Assembly (NCBI GenBank): GCA_038521625.1
Contig: JBCBKP010000028.1
Coordinates: 1-42,790, forward strand
Reading direction: 5' to 3'
Length of the DNA: 42,790 nt
Origin: JBCBKP01 sp038521625
GTDB taxonomy: Bacteria > Planctomycetota > Phycisphaerae > Phycisphaerales > UBA1924
Shown one piece after another: positions 1 to 7,509 of the stretch (position 1 is its first letter; every line of letters starts with the position of its first letter). The notes beneath the pieces are model-generated. The model did no database searches, was not told the DNA's origin, and worked only from the letters and a program-made list of their open reading frames with translations. The translations under genes were made by a program, and so were the position numbers.

Positions 1-308
1 CGATTCGTATCGGAAGGCAGGTCGCGTTCATGGCACCGATCGCGCCGCGGGGGCCCCACCCGCAAGCGATCGCCATCTCGCGGCCGGATGGCCGCGACTC
101 GACTCGATTCGTATCGGATGGCAGCGTGCGTTCATGGCACCGATCGCGCTGCGGGGGACTCACCCGCAAGCGATCGCCACCTCGCGGCCGGATGGCCGCG
201 ACTCGACTCGATTCGTATCGGAAGGCAGGTCGCGTTCATGGCACCGATCGCGCCGCGGGGGCCCCACCCGCAAGCGATCGCCATCTCGCGGCCGGATGGC
301 CGCGACTC
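1..308. repeat. Three tandem copies of a 104-bp hairpin-bearing repeat
   Basis: Copies begin at 1, 105 and 209, an exact 104-bp period. Copies 1 and 3 are identical over their first 100 bases; copy 2 differs at scattered positions. Each copy contains a perfect 8-bp inverted repeat (TCGCGGCC, loop GGAT, GGCCGCGA) at 78-97, 182-201 and 286-305. The array starts at the window edge, so more copies may lie outside. It ends a few bases past the stop of the minus-strand gene at 312, so the nearest hairpin could also act as a transcription stop, although no T-run follows it. Short reading frames through the array follow its periodicity and are not credible genes. This is the only stretch over 300 bases without a gene. 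Confidence 0.9.
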
Positions 309-311
309 AAT

Positions 312-1646
312 CTAGTTCAGCGGATCGACGATCCAAGCGCGGCAGCCGCCGACCGTGACGAGACGGGCGAGGTGCAGCCGCACAGGGCCGTCGAGCAGCG
401 GGCGAGCCGCGCGGGCGTCCTGCAGCAGCACGTGGCGGCCCGGCAGCCGCGTCGTCCGCACACGATCGTCGCAGAGGCGGATCAACGGCTCGTTCAGGGC
501 CGCCCAAGACTCGGCGGCGCTGAGTTGCTCCAGCGCGTTCTCCGGCGAGGTCGCGACGAGATGCAGGCCGCCCGCCTCGTCGACCGCGAGCTCGATCGAG
601 GACGCGACCGGGCAAGGGACCCGCAACGCCGAGAGACCTTCGATCAGACCCGCGTGGCTCAGCCCCGCGTCGCCCGGTGGCCCGACCGGCTTCTCGGGTT
701 TCTCCTCGCTCGGCGAGCCCGTCGCCTGGACCGCCGCTGGGACGGCGGGCTCGTCCGCGGCCGCGTGATCCGCGGGTAGGAGATCGGGCACGGCAGTCGG
801 TGTCGCCGGTGGCGTCCGGAGCAGCTCGACGACCTCGGAGACGCCCAGGCGGCCGGCGCCTTCGGCCACGCGGCGCGTGTCCACGCTGACGTGCTCGGGA
901 ACGCCCGGGCCACAGTCAATCTCGGCGTTCAGGAAGTGCGCCGCGGCGCGACGGATCCGCGACTCGGCCCGGAGCCTGCGGACCTCGCCGACGCCGACCA
1001 CACGCACCGGCCAGCGCGGGCGGTCCAGCCCGAGCCCGCGTGCCGACGACCAGAGCCGCTTCACCGCCGCGTAGCCGCCGACGGCCCCGTCCTCGTCGTG
1101 GCGAGCGAGCACGACGACCGTGTCGAGGTCGAGCTCGGGGCTCGCGAGCTCGGTCATCGTCGCGGGATCGTCCGCGGTGCCGGCGTGCACCACGACCATG
1201 CCGACGCCCTCGTGCTCGTCCCGGAGCCACTCCCGCGTGCCGATCGGCCCGTGTGAGCCGGACTCCGGCTCACCGATGATCTCGATGCTCGATGTCATCG
1301 GCCCGAGGTAGACGATCGCGGCGGACCCGAGGCCGCGCGATTGCGCGGCGAGCGAGGCGTACGCGCGCACCGCGTCGACCTCGCCGCCGCCGAGCCCGGC
1401 CGTCACCAGAACCACGACGCTCAGGCCGTCGGCGTCGCCGCGGCCGCGCGGGTCGCGGTCGTCGAGGGGAGCGCCGTCATCGATGAACAGGTCCGCGAGT
1501 TCGTCGTGGACCGATTGGTCGCTGGGAACCGAGCTCGAACTCGGGGCGACCGCTTGTGCGTGGGTGGGGGACTGAGAGGTGCCGTTGCGAGACCGGGCGG
1601 GAGCGCGGACGCCGGACGGCGTCCGTGACGCGGGCTGCGGCTGCAT
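312..1646 (-). CDS. Uncharacterised protein resembling a ParA/MinD-type ATPase without a P-loop
   Basis: 444 residues. The first ~70 residues are a low-complexity Pro/Ala/Ser-rich leader. Residues ~74-290 read like a SIMIBI (MinD/FlhG) fold: a hydrophobic strand and a glycine-rich turn at 83-92 (TAGLGGGEVD) sit where MinD has its KGGxGKT loop. A later segment, VVVHAGTADDP...VVVLARHDEDGAVGGYAAVKRLW in outline, matches the Walker B and switch pattern of FlhG/MinD. The catalytic lysines are absent, so ATP hydrolysis is unlikely. The C-terminal ~120 residues are unrecognised. The start is supported by a purine-rich GGAAGGGAAGG just upstream. It lies 33 bp behind the ParA-CBM48 gene and is probably co-transcribed with it. 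The pseudo-ATPase reading is my inference; a wholly unrelated Rossmann-type protein is possible. Confidence 0.55.
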   Translation of the reverse strand: MQPQPASRTPSGVRAPARSRNGTSQSPTHAQAVAPSSSSVPSDQSVHDELADLFIDDGAPLDDRDPRGRGDADGLSVVVLVTAGLGGGEVDAVRAYASLAAQSRGLGSAAIVYLGPMTSSIEIIGEPESGSHGPIGTREWLRDEHEGVGMVVVHAGTADDPATMTELASPELDLDTVVVLARHDEDGAVGGYAAVKRLWSSARGLGLDRPRWPVRVVGVGEVRRLRAESRIRRAAAHFLNAEIDCGPGVPEHVSVDTRRVAEGAGRLGVSEVVELLRTPPATPTAVPDLLPADHAAADEPAVPAAVQATGSPSEEKPEKPVGPPGDAGLSHAGLIEGLSALRVPCPVASSIELAVDEAGGLHLVATSPENALEQLSAAESWAALNEPLIRLCDDRVRTTRLPGRHVLLQDARAARPLLDGPVRLHLARLVTVGGCRAWIVDPLN

Positions 1647-1679
1647 GTCCTTCCCTTCCTTCGCTCGCCGCCGACCCGA

Positions 1680-3086
1680 TCAGGCCTCCTGCCTCGCCGG
1701 GATCACGACGACGCTGTCCGTCTCACCGAACGCGTTTGGCTCACGGTTCGGATTGTACCGATCCTCGTTCCATCGCCCGTCGACAACAACGCGGTAGCGG
1801 TGCGTTCCCGGCTCCAGCGGGACGGTGAGCTCGTGCACGCCGAGGCTCTCGTCCCGTCGCATCGGGAGCGTCGTGGAGCTCCACTGGTTGAACGAGCCGG
1901 CGATCGCGAGCTGACGCCCCTCCGCGAGCGGCTGGACGAACGTCGCCCGCCCGCCCGCAACGCGGACGCCCAGGGGAAACCCCGATTGGGACGGTGCCTC
2001 CGTCAGCGTCTGGGTCCCGCCGAGACCGGCGTCGCCGGGGCGGAGCAGATTGGCGCGACGCCGGAGATCCTCACGGCGTGATAGTGCTGGCATTGTGCCA
2101 GCGCCGGTCCCTATTTCAACGGTCGGGGACGGCGTCGCCTGGCCGTTCGAGGCAAGGTCCCGCGTCGGAGAGCGTGTCTCGGTCGGGACGATCGGCTCGC
2201 GGGCGTTCGACCAGCGGGCGCCGATCGGGGGGCCGTCCTGGAGAACGCCGATTTCGGGGGTTTCGTCGTCGTCGATCGCGTCGGCGCCGCCGCGCTCGAG
2301 GCGTGAGTGCTCCATGAGCCACTCGGCCAGCGACACGTAGTCCTCGGAGGCGGGCGTCGCTGGGGCGTATTCGATCACGGGCACGCCGTACGAGGCCGCA
2401 CGCTTCACGTTCTCATCCATCCGGATCGCTCGCGGTATGACGCGATCGGTGAATCGCTCGCGGAGCTCCTCGAGCAGGTCGCGGGCGAGCGCGCTCGCGG
2501 GGTCGTGGATCGTGGGGATCAGACGCGGGCGGTGGCGCATGCCGATTCGGCGGCCGACCGATCGCACGGTGCTGAGCTGCTTGGCAGCCCCCTGGAGGCT
2601 GAAGAAGCTGGTCTCGACCGGGATGAGGATCTCGCGGGCGGCGGTCAGGGCGTTGTAGGTGAGCAGGCCGATCGAGGGCGGGCAGTCGATCAGGCAGACG
2701 TCGTACTCGAGCCCGGCCGTGCCGGTCAGCTGCTCGATGACCATCAGCAGCCGCTTCTCGCGGTCGGGCGCCTGGGCGAGGCCGCCCTTCGCCGCTTCGA
2801 GCCCGGCCAGCCGGGTGCGGCTTGGCACGAGGTCCAGGTTCCGGGCCACGCGCCAGAGCAGCTTGGATGCGGCCACGGGCTTGTCGGCGACGGCGAGCAT
2901 CGCGTCGCCGATGTCCTTGTCGATCTTGCCTTCCGGGACCGCCAGGCCCGCGGCACAGTGGCCCTGCGGGTCGAGATCGACGAGAAGCGTTCGGTAGCCG
3001 CGGGAAGCGAACACCGCCGCGAGGTTGATGGAGGTGGTGGTCTTTCCGCACCCCCCCTTTTGGTTGATGACCGCAAGCGTGCGCAT
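1680..3086 (-). CDS. ParA-family ATPase with C-terminal CBM48 (AMPK glycogen-binding-type) domain
   Basis: 468 residues from the ATG at 3086, which has a GGCAAGGAG Shine-Dalgarno; an in-frame upstream start at 3134 lacks this support. Residues 1-260 form a ParA/Soj ATPase. The deviant Walker A QKGGCGKTTT lies at 9-18, LVDLDPQGH at ~35-43 and LIDCPPSIG at ~130-138. ParA proteins are ATP-driven switches that position DNA or protein cargo. Residues ~260-370 form a linker. Residues ~380-463 match the early-set/CBM48 fold of AMPK-beta and isoamylases (AGSFNQW, then GTHRYRVVVDGRW). CBM48 usually binds alpha-glucans or mediates contacts in glycogen enzymes, so cargo or membrane-less-body positioning is conceivable but inferred. 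It is followed by the P-loop-less paralogue-like gene. The ATPase call is firm; the cargo is unknown. Confidence 0.88.
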   Translation of the reverse strand: MRTLAVINQKGGCGKTTTSINLAAVFASRGYRTLLVDLDPQGHCAAGLAVPEGKIDKDIGDAMLAVADKPVAASKLLWRVARNLDLVPSRTRLAGLEAAKGGLAQAPDREKRLLMVIEQLTGTAGLEYDVCLIDCPPSIGLLTYNALTAAREILIPVETSFFSLQGAAKQLSTVRSVGRRIGMRHRPRLIPTIHDPASALARDLLEELRERFTDRVIPRAIRMDENVKRAASYGVPVIEYAPATPASEDYVSLAEWLMEHSRLERGGADAIDDDETPEIGVLQDGPPIGARWSNAREPIVPTETRSPTRDLASNGQATPSPTVEIGTGAGTMPALSRREDLRRRANLLRPGDAGLGGTQTLTEAPSQSGFPLGVRVAGGRATFVQPLAEGRQLAIAGSFNQWSSTTLPMRRDESLGVHELTVPLEPGTHRYRVVVDGRWNEDRYNPNREPNAFGETDSVVVIPARQEA

Positions 3087-3179
3087 CCCGTGCTCCTTGC
3101 CGCGCCAGAAGGCTCGCAGGACGTCCTGTCCCACGCCGGCGTTATCGGAAGCACCGCTCGGGGTTCTTCACAGAACGAC

Positions 3180-4373
3180 TCAATCGGGGGAACGGGCCCC
3201 CGCGCCGATCATCTCCCAGCCGGCATGGACCGCCGACAACGCCGGGGACTCGAGCACGCGCGCCGTGCCCGGGCCCATCGGCAGCACAAGTCTCAGGCCG
3301 TCGTCGGCGCTCTTCTTGTCGTCGAGCATCCGCGAGATCAAGGCGTCCGGCCCAAGCGCCGCGTTCTCAAACCCCCGAGACCGGGTCGGGAGCCCCGCGG
3401 CGGCGAGGCTCGCGCGCACGCCTTCGATGAACGCGCGGTCGACCAGGCCGAGCTCGGAGGCGGTCTTGCTGGCGGCGATCAGGCCGAGCGCGACGGCCTC
3501 GCCGTGGCGCACGCCCGGTTCCCGAGTGCCGAGGTCGAAGCCGCTGATCGACTCGATGACGTGGGCGAAGGTGTGGCCGAGATTGAGCAGCGCCCGGCCA
3601 CCGGACGGATCGGTCTCCTTCTCGTCGTCGGCGACGATGCTGGCCTTGACGGCAACATCTCTCGCGACGAGGCGGGCGAGCGTCTCCGGTTCGCGCTGCG
3701 CGATCCGCGCGAGGTTCTGGTCGAGCCAGGACGAGAGATCGGAGTCGTCTGCGGCGCCCGCGATCATGCCGTGCTTGATGCACTCGGCGAGCCCCGCGCG
3801 GAAGTCCCGCGGGTCGAGCGACTCCAGCACGTCGATATCGGCGAGCACCAGCGACGGCTGGTGGAACGCGCCGACCGCGTTCTTGAGCAGCTGCGGCCTG
3901 CCCTCGCGCTCGATCTCCAGGTTCACCCCGGTCTTGCCGCCGACCGAGGCGTCGACCATCGCCAGCAGCGTCGTCGGGCACTGGACGATTCCGCAGCCGC
4001 GCCGGTGGCTGGCGGCGGCGAATCCCGCGACGTCGCCCACGATGCCGCCGCCGAGCGCGATGACGACGTCGGATCGCGCCAGACGTTCGAGCGCGAGCCA
4101 CTCGAGGAGCGAGCGGAGCGTGTCCAGCGACTTGTCCCGCTCCGATGGGCGGACGGTCTTGGATGCGACGCTGAATCCCGCGGACTCGAGCGACGCGCGG
4201 GCCCGGGCGAGGTGCGTGTCTGGGACGCCGGCGTCGTGGACGATCGCCGCCTTGGACGCGGGCGGGAGGGCGGCGCGGGCGCGCTCGCCGAGCGAGGCGA
4301 GCAGGTCGGTTCCGGCGATGACGTCGTACCCGCGACCGCCCGGCAGGGCGACGCGGATCGTCTCGGGGCTCAC
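3180..4373 (-). CDS. aroB: 3-dehydroquinate synthase
   Basis: 397 residues. It converts DAHP to 3-dehydroquinate, the second shikimate-pathway step, in the cytoplasm using NAD and a divalent metal. Family signatures are clear: the GGGIVGDVAGFAA nucleotide-binding turn, CPTTLLAMVDASVGGKTGVN, the metal-ligand region GLAECIKHG, then NLGHTFAHVIE and RHGEAVALG. Length is slightly above the usual ~360. The GTG at 4373 is chosen because its GTGA overlaps the rsfS stop by 4 bases, implying translational coupling. It is the last gene of the lpxA-to-aroB chain; the 93 bp after its stop lead to the parA gene. Confidence 0.95.
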   Translation of the reverse strand: MSPETIRVALPGGRGYDVIAGTDLLASLGERARAALPPASKAAIVHDAGVPDTHLARARASLESAGFSVASKTVRPSERDKSLDTLRSLLEWLALERLARSDVVIALGGGIVGDVAGFAAASHRRGCGIVQCPTTLLAMVDASVGGKTGVNLEIEREGRPQLLKNAVGAFHQPSLVLADIDVLESLDPRDFRAGLAECIKHGMIAGAADDSDLSSWLDQNLARIAQREPETLARLVARDVAVKASIVADDEKETDPSGGRALLNLGHTFAHVIESISGFDLGTREPGVRHGEAVALGLIAASKTASELGLVDRAFIEGVRASLAAAGLPTRSRGFENAALGPDALISRMLDDKKSADDGLRLVLPMGPGTARVLESPALSAVHAGWEMIGAGARSPD

Positions 4374-4813
4374 AGCCCGTCCCCGGACGGTCCCTCGGCC
4401 TCGCCGCCGGCCTCGCCCTCTCGCCGCCAGGGCACCCTGGGGGCGTCGCCCCAGAGCATCTCGATGTCGTACATCGCGCGGGTGTTGGGCTCGAACAGGT
4501 GCACGACCACGTCGACGAAGTCGGCGAGCAGCCAGGTCGATCGGTCGTCCGAGCTGGTGCGGTGCGCCGGGAGGCCGTGCTCGTCGCCGAGCTCGCGGCA
4601 ATCGTCGAGGGCCGAGTTCATCTGCCGGTCAGAGGTTCCGGAGCCGATGACCACGTAATCGGTCACCTGGCTGAGCCCGCGGACGTCGAGGAGCACGACG
4701 TGCTCGCACTTGTCGTCCCGGAGCATCCGAGCGCAGGCGACCGCGAACGCGCGCGTCTGATCGGCGTCGTGGCGATCTTCCTGCGTGGATTGTTGCAGAG
4801 GATCGTCGCTCAC
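4370..4813 (-). CDS. rsfS: Ribosomal silencing factor RsfS
   Basis: 147 residues from GTG 4813. Members bind ribosomal protein uL14 and block 50S-30S joining in starvation. The core (D-K-C-E-H-V-V-L-LDVRGLSQVTDYVVIGSGTS), then SDRQMNSALDD and the WLLADFVDVVVHLFEP...YDIEMLWGDA region, is typical. After that an acidic Gly/Glu-rich tail extends past the usual end. The frame stays open to 4993, but the upstream part overlaps the methyltransferase gene and is low-complexity, so the GTG 10 nt after the methyltransferase stop is preferred; no clear Shine-Dalgarno is visible. Its stop overlaps the aroB start. Confidence 0.9.
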   Translation of the reverse strand: MSDDPLQQSTQEDRHDADQTRAFAVACARMLRDDKCEHVVLLDVRGLSQVTDYVVIGSGTSDRQMNSALDDCRELGDEHGLPAHRTSSDDRSTWLLADFVDVVVHLFEPNTRAMYDIEMLWGDAPRVPWRREGEAGGEAEGPSGDGL

Positions 4814-4823
4814 CGTGGGCACA

Positions 4824-5639
4824 TTAGGCGGACCGCGTGCCCGGCCCGGAGGCGGGGCGCTCGAGATCGACGAAGATGGCGTTCCACCCGGCCCCCGCGG
4901 AGCGTGCCTGGGCTCGGTCGCCGATTCTGACGTTGTCCTGCGCGGTCCATCCGGACAGCTCGCGCAGCAGCTTGCCGGCCCGTCCGGGTCCACGCTCGGT
5001 CGCGACGACCAGGCGTCCGTGCGGCGCGAGCAGGCGTCGCAGCTCGCGGAGGCGGTCCTCGAGCGGCGCGTCTCTCGGCTCGCCGTCGCGATCCGACCAC
5101 AGGACCGCGTCGAACGCCCCGTCGGGCTCGCCCATCAGCGCCTCGAATCCGCCGATCTCGAGGGACATGTAGCCGCCGATGTAGCGTCGGCGCGCGAACC
5201 GGACGGACTCGCGGTCGTGCTCCAGCGAGACGACGGCTCCGGAGGGGCCGACCATCTCGGCGAGCCACGCCGCGACGGCGCCGGTCCCGGCGCCGAGGGC
5301 GAGGGCGCGGTCGCCCGGGCGGAGGCCGCCGGCCAGCATGCTCGCGGCGGCGATGCGCGGATCGGGCGAGAGGTCGTGGTAGATGCGCGCGTGCGAGGCC
5401 CGGACCGTCATGCGCGATCCGTCGGCGAGCGTGACGCGCCAGGGTCGCTCGCCGAGCGTTCGCTCCGTCTCGCTGACGCGTGTCGGTCGGTAGCGAGCGC
5501 CCTCGACCTCGATCGGCGGCAGGCGGCGCGACAGGTTCCGCCAGATCCGCGCCAGGAGCGATCCTGACGTTCGGCGACGCTCTTCGGCTTCGCTCGAGGA
5601 GCCGCGGAACTCGAGCGGACCGAGCCCCGGCACGCTCAC
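4824..5639 (-). CDS. SAM-dependent methyltransferase, PIMT/TrmI-like
   Basis: 271 residues. A class I Rossmann methyltransferase core is seen: motif I ALALGAGTG at 112-120, an acidic residue after the next strand (VVSLEHD), and WNAIFVDLERP near the C terminus. The layout (N-terminal ~90-residue beta-rich part, then a PIMT/tRNA(m1A58)-type core) is compatible with protein-isoaspartate or tRNA adenine methylation, but no substrate motif decides. GTG 5639 overlaps the stop of the upstream metallo-hydrolase (GTGA), indicating coupling; GTG 5633 is an alternative. The gene sits between the hydrolase and rsfS in one minus-strand operon. Confidence 0.7.
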   Translation of the reverse strand: MSVPGLGPLEFRGSSSEAEERRRTSGSLLARIWRNLSRRLPPIEVEGARYRPTRVSETERTLGERPWRVTLADGSRMTVRASHARIYHDLSPDPRIAAASMLAGGLRPGDRALALGAGTGAVAAWLAEMVGPSGAVVSLEHDRESVRFARRRYIGGYMSLEIGGFEALMGEPDGAFDAVLWSDRDGEPRDAPLEDRLRELRRLLAPHGRLVVATERGPGRAGKLLRELSGWTAQDNVRIGDRAQARSAGAGWNAIFVDLERPASGPGTRSA

Positions 5640-6592
5640 GGCGCCTGCGCTCCCTCGAACAGGCCCGGCTGCGCTTCGACGACGCCGGACGGTCGGGCGG
5701 ACGCGGCGGACGGACTCGGCTTGAGCCAGACCCACCTCGTCGGTTCGTGCTGGGTCGCGATGGTCCACGCGTAGTCGGAGGCGGCGTGCAGCTCGGCGAT
5801 CTTGGCGGGCTGGTTGCACTCGCGGGACATGTGGAGGAACACCGCGTGGTCGCGCGGCCCGATCCGGCCGACCGCGTCGGCCGCCTCGGCGTTCGAGAGG
5901 TGTCCGGCGCCGCCCATGATCCGCTTCTTCAGGAACGCGGGGCGATCGCTCGCCCGCTGCATCTCCGGGCAGTAGTTGGATTCGATCGCCAGGACATCGA
6001 CGCCCCCGAGGTGCCGGACGAGGCCCTGGGTGACACGCCCGAGGTCGGTCGCGAACCCGAGCGACGCGACGGATTCGGTCCCCGGCGAGCTGATGTTGAA
6101 CCGGAGCGCGGCGACGCCGTGCTCGTCGTGGGCGAGCAGCTCGGATGTCACCCTGGTCGAGCCGCCCAGCGCGAAGCCGTCGGCGTCGTCGAAGGGCTCG
6201 TTGCGGTGCAGGAGCTTGTCCTGGCGCTCGGCCCGCCCGACGTGCCGCCGGTGCAGGCGGAGCGTTGCTCGGCAGTCGCGGGCACGCTTCCAGCCGTTGT
6301 GGAAGTGATCGAGGTCGAGATGCGTGAGCACGATGTCGTCGATCCACCAGAGCGGCACGCCGCGGGAGGCGAGGAGCGCTCGGGTCCGGCTCGGCGTCAC
6401 GCCGGCGTCGATCAGCACGACCCGCTCGGGCCGCGTCGTCGTCTCGCCGCGGATGACGAGCACCGAGCAGTTGCCCGACGAGCCCGAGGCGAGCACGCAG
6501 AGCCCGGCGATGGCGTCTTGCGGCATCTCCAGGCGCGGTCCGTTGATCGGCTTGCGCTCCGGCTCCGTCGCTGGGAGGCCGCGCCAGGCCAT
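5636..6592 (-). CDS. YycJ/WalJ-like metallo-beta-lactamase-fold hydrolase
   Basis: 318 residues. An MBL-fold phosphoesterase: LASGSSGNCSVLVI near 34-47, LIDAGVTPSRTRALL at ~60-74, the metal-ligand motif at 91-96, IGFATDLG-like GFATDLGRVT, ESNYCPEM, and RIMGGAGHLSN followed by LHMSRECNQP. These follow the order in YycJ/WalJ exonuclease-like proteins. The metal motif reads H-L-D-L-D-H, so the second His of the usual HxHxDH is Asp; a His follows at 98. Activity or metal preference may therefore differ. ATG 6592 overlaps the lpxA stop (ATGA). The substrate is probably nucleic acid by family, but unproven. Confidence 0.82.
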   Translation of the reverse strand: MAWRGLPATEPERKPINGPRLEMPQDAIAGLCVLASGSSGNCSVLVIRGETTTRPERVVLIDAGVTPSRTRALLASRGVPLWWIDDIVLTHLDLDHFHNGWKRARDCRATLRLHRRHVGRAERQDKLLHRNEPFDDADGFALGGSTRVTSELLAHDEHGVAALRFNISSPGTESVASLGFATDLGRVTQGLVRHLGGVDVLAIESNYCPEMQRASDRPAFLKKRIMGGAGHLSNAEAADAVGRIGPRDHAVFLHMSRECNQPAKIAELHAASDYAWTIATQHEPTRWVWLKPSPSAASARPSGVVEAQPGLFEGAQAP

Positions 6593-7473
6593 CAGAGCCC
6601 GGCGTCCTCGTCGACGGTCGCGAGCTCGTCGACGCCGTCGCGCATCTTGAACCAGCGGCGGAGGTAGCTCCGCGTGCTGGGTCGGGGGCGTCCGTCGCCC
6701 GGGACGATGCCGCGGGTCGATGCGCGGACGAAGACGGCCATCTCCTTGACGGCCGGCGAGGTCTCGCCGAGCTCGTCGAAGATCGCCTGCAGCTCGTTGC
6801 GGCCGGCGCCGCTGCGGATGCCGCGGACGTACGCGTTGCGGACGGCCGTGATGTCCTTGCGGTCGATGCCGGCGCGGCGCATGCCGATCAGGTTGATCCC
6901 GCCGAGGGCGTTGCGCCCGTCGAGGATGCAGAACGGCGGGACGTCCATGCTGCACGCGCTGATCCCGCTGACCATCGCCAGCCGGCCGATGCGGACGAAC
7001 TGGTGGATGCCGCTGGGGCCCGAGATGTAGACGTTGTCGCCGACCTCGGCGTGGCCCGAGACCTGGGCGTTGTTGCAGACGGTCACGTTCCGGCCGAGCA
7101 GCACGTCGTGACCGATGTGGCACGCGACCATGAGGAAGCAGCCGTCGCCGACGGTGGTGGGGCGCTCGGTCTTCCAGGCGGTGTGGACCGTCGCCTGCTC
7201 GCGGACGATGACGTTCTCGCCGAGCAGGAAGCCGCCGACCTCGTCGGTCTCGCTCCAGCGGGTGTGCTGCGGCGGAAGTCCGACGGTCGCGAACGGGTAC
7301 AGCGTCGTGCCGGCGCGGATCTCGCCCGGGCCCCAGACGTAGTTGTGGCCCATGAGACGCACGCCCGGGCCGAGCCGGACGCCGCCCTTCACCTGGCAGA
7401 ACGGTCCGATCTCGACGGATTCGTCCAGCGTGCAGCCGGGCTCGACGACGGACGACGGGTGGATCGAGGGCAT
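6592..7473 (-). CDS. lpxA: Acyl-ACP:UDP-N-acetylglucosamine O-acyltransferase
   Basis: 293 residues. LpxA transfers a 3-hydroxyacyl chain to UDP-GlcNAc, the first lipid A step, in the cytoplasm. The sequence is a left-handed beta-helix of hexapeptide repeats from residue 1 to ~190 (IHPSSVV, VEIGPFCQV and so on), with the catalytic-His segment VACHIGHDV and NNAQVSGHAEVGDNVYISG, then an alpha-helical C-terminal part with NLIGMRRAGI. It shows that the organism makes LPS. The ATG has no Shine-Dalgarno; a TAGACT box ends 6 nt before it. First gene of a chain leading to aroB. Confidence 0.93.
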   Translation of the reverse strand: MPSIHPSSVVEPGCTLDESVEIGPFCQVKGGVRLGPGVRLMGHNYVWGPGEIRAGTTLYPFATVGLPPQHTRWSETDEVGGFLLGENVIVREQATVHTAWKTERPTTVGDGCFLMVACHIGHDVLLGRNVTVCNNAQVSGHAEVGDNVYISGPSGIHQFVRIGRLAMVSGISACSMDVPPFCILDGRNALGGINLIGMRRAGIDRKDITAVRNAYVRGIRSGAGRNELQAIFDELGETSPAVKEMAVFVRASTRGIVPGDGRPRPSTRSYLRRWFKMRDGVDELATVDEDAGL

Positions 7474-7479
7474 GGCCCG

Positions 7480-7485
7480 AGTCTA
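7480..7485 (-). promoter_or_regulatory. Candidate -10 box (TAGACT) for a leaderless lpxA transcript
   Basis: On the minus strand TAGACT is followed by CGGGCC and then the lpxA ATG. The 6-nt spacing would place transcription start at or next to the start codon. No recognisable -35 is seen. Confidence 0.45.
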
Positions 7486-7498
7486 GCCGTCCGGGATC

Positions 7499-7504
7499 TA
7501 GCAT
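7499..7504 (+). promoter_or_regulatory. Candidate -10 box (TAGCAT) for a leaderless lipB transcript
   Basis: TAGCAT is followed by CCGGT and the lipB GTG at 7510. No Shine-Dalgarno can fit. It lies only 13 nt from the opposing lpxA box. Confidence 0.45.
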
Positions 7505-7509
7505 CCGGT

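Noticed and set aside
1..308. CRISPR array
   Set aside because: Unit of 104 bp is nearly uniform throughout, with no short repeat separating unique spacers and no cas gene nearby.
2307..4658. 783-codon plus-strand open frame
   Set aside because: Antisense to parA and aroB; composition is Arg/Gly/Asp-rich shadow coding of a high-GC genome and no family pattern is seen.
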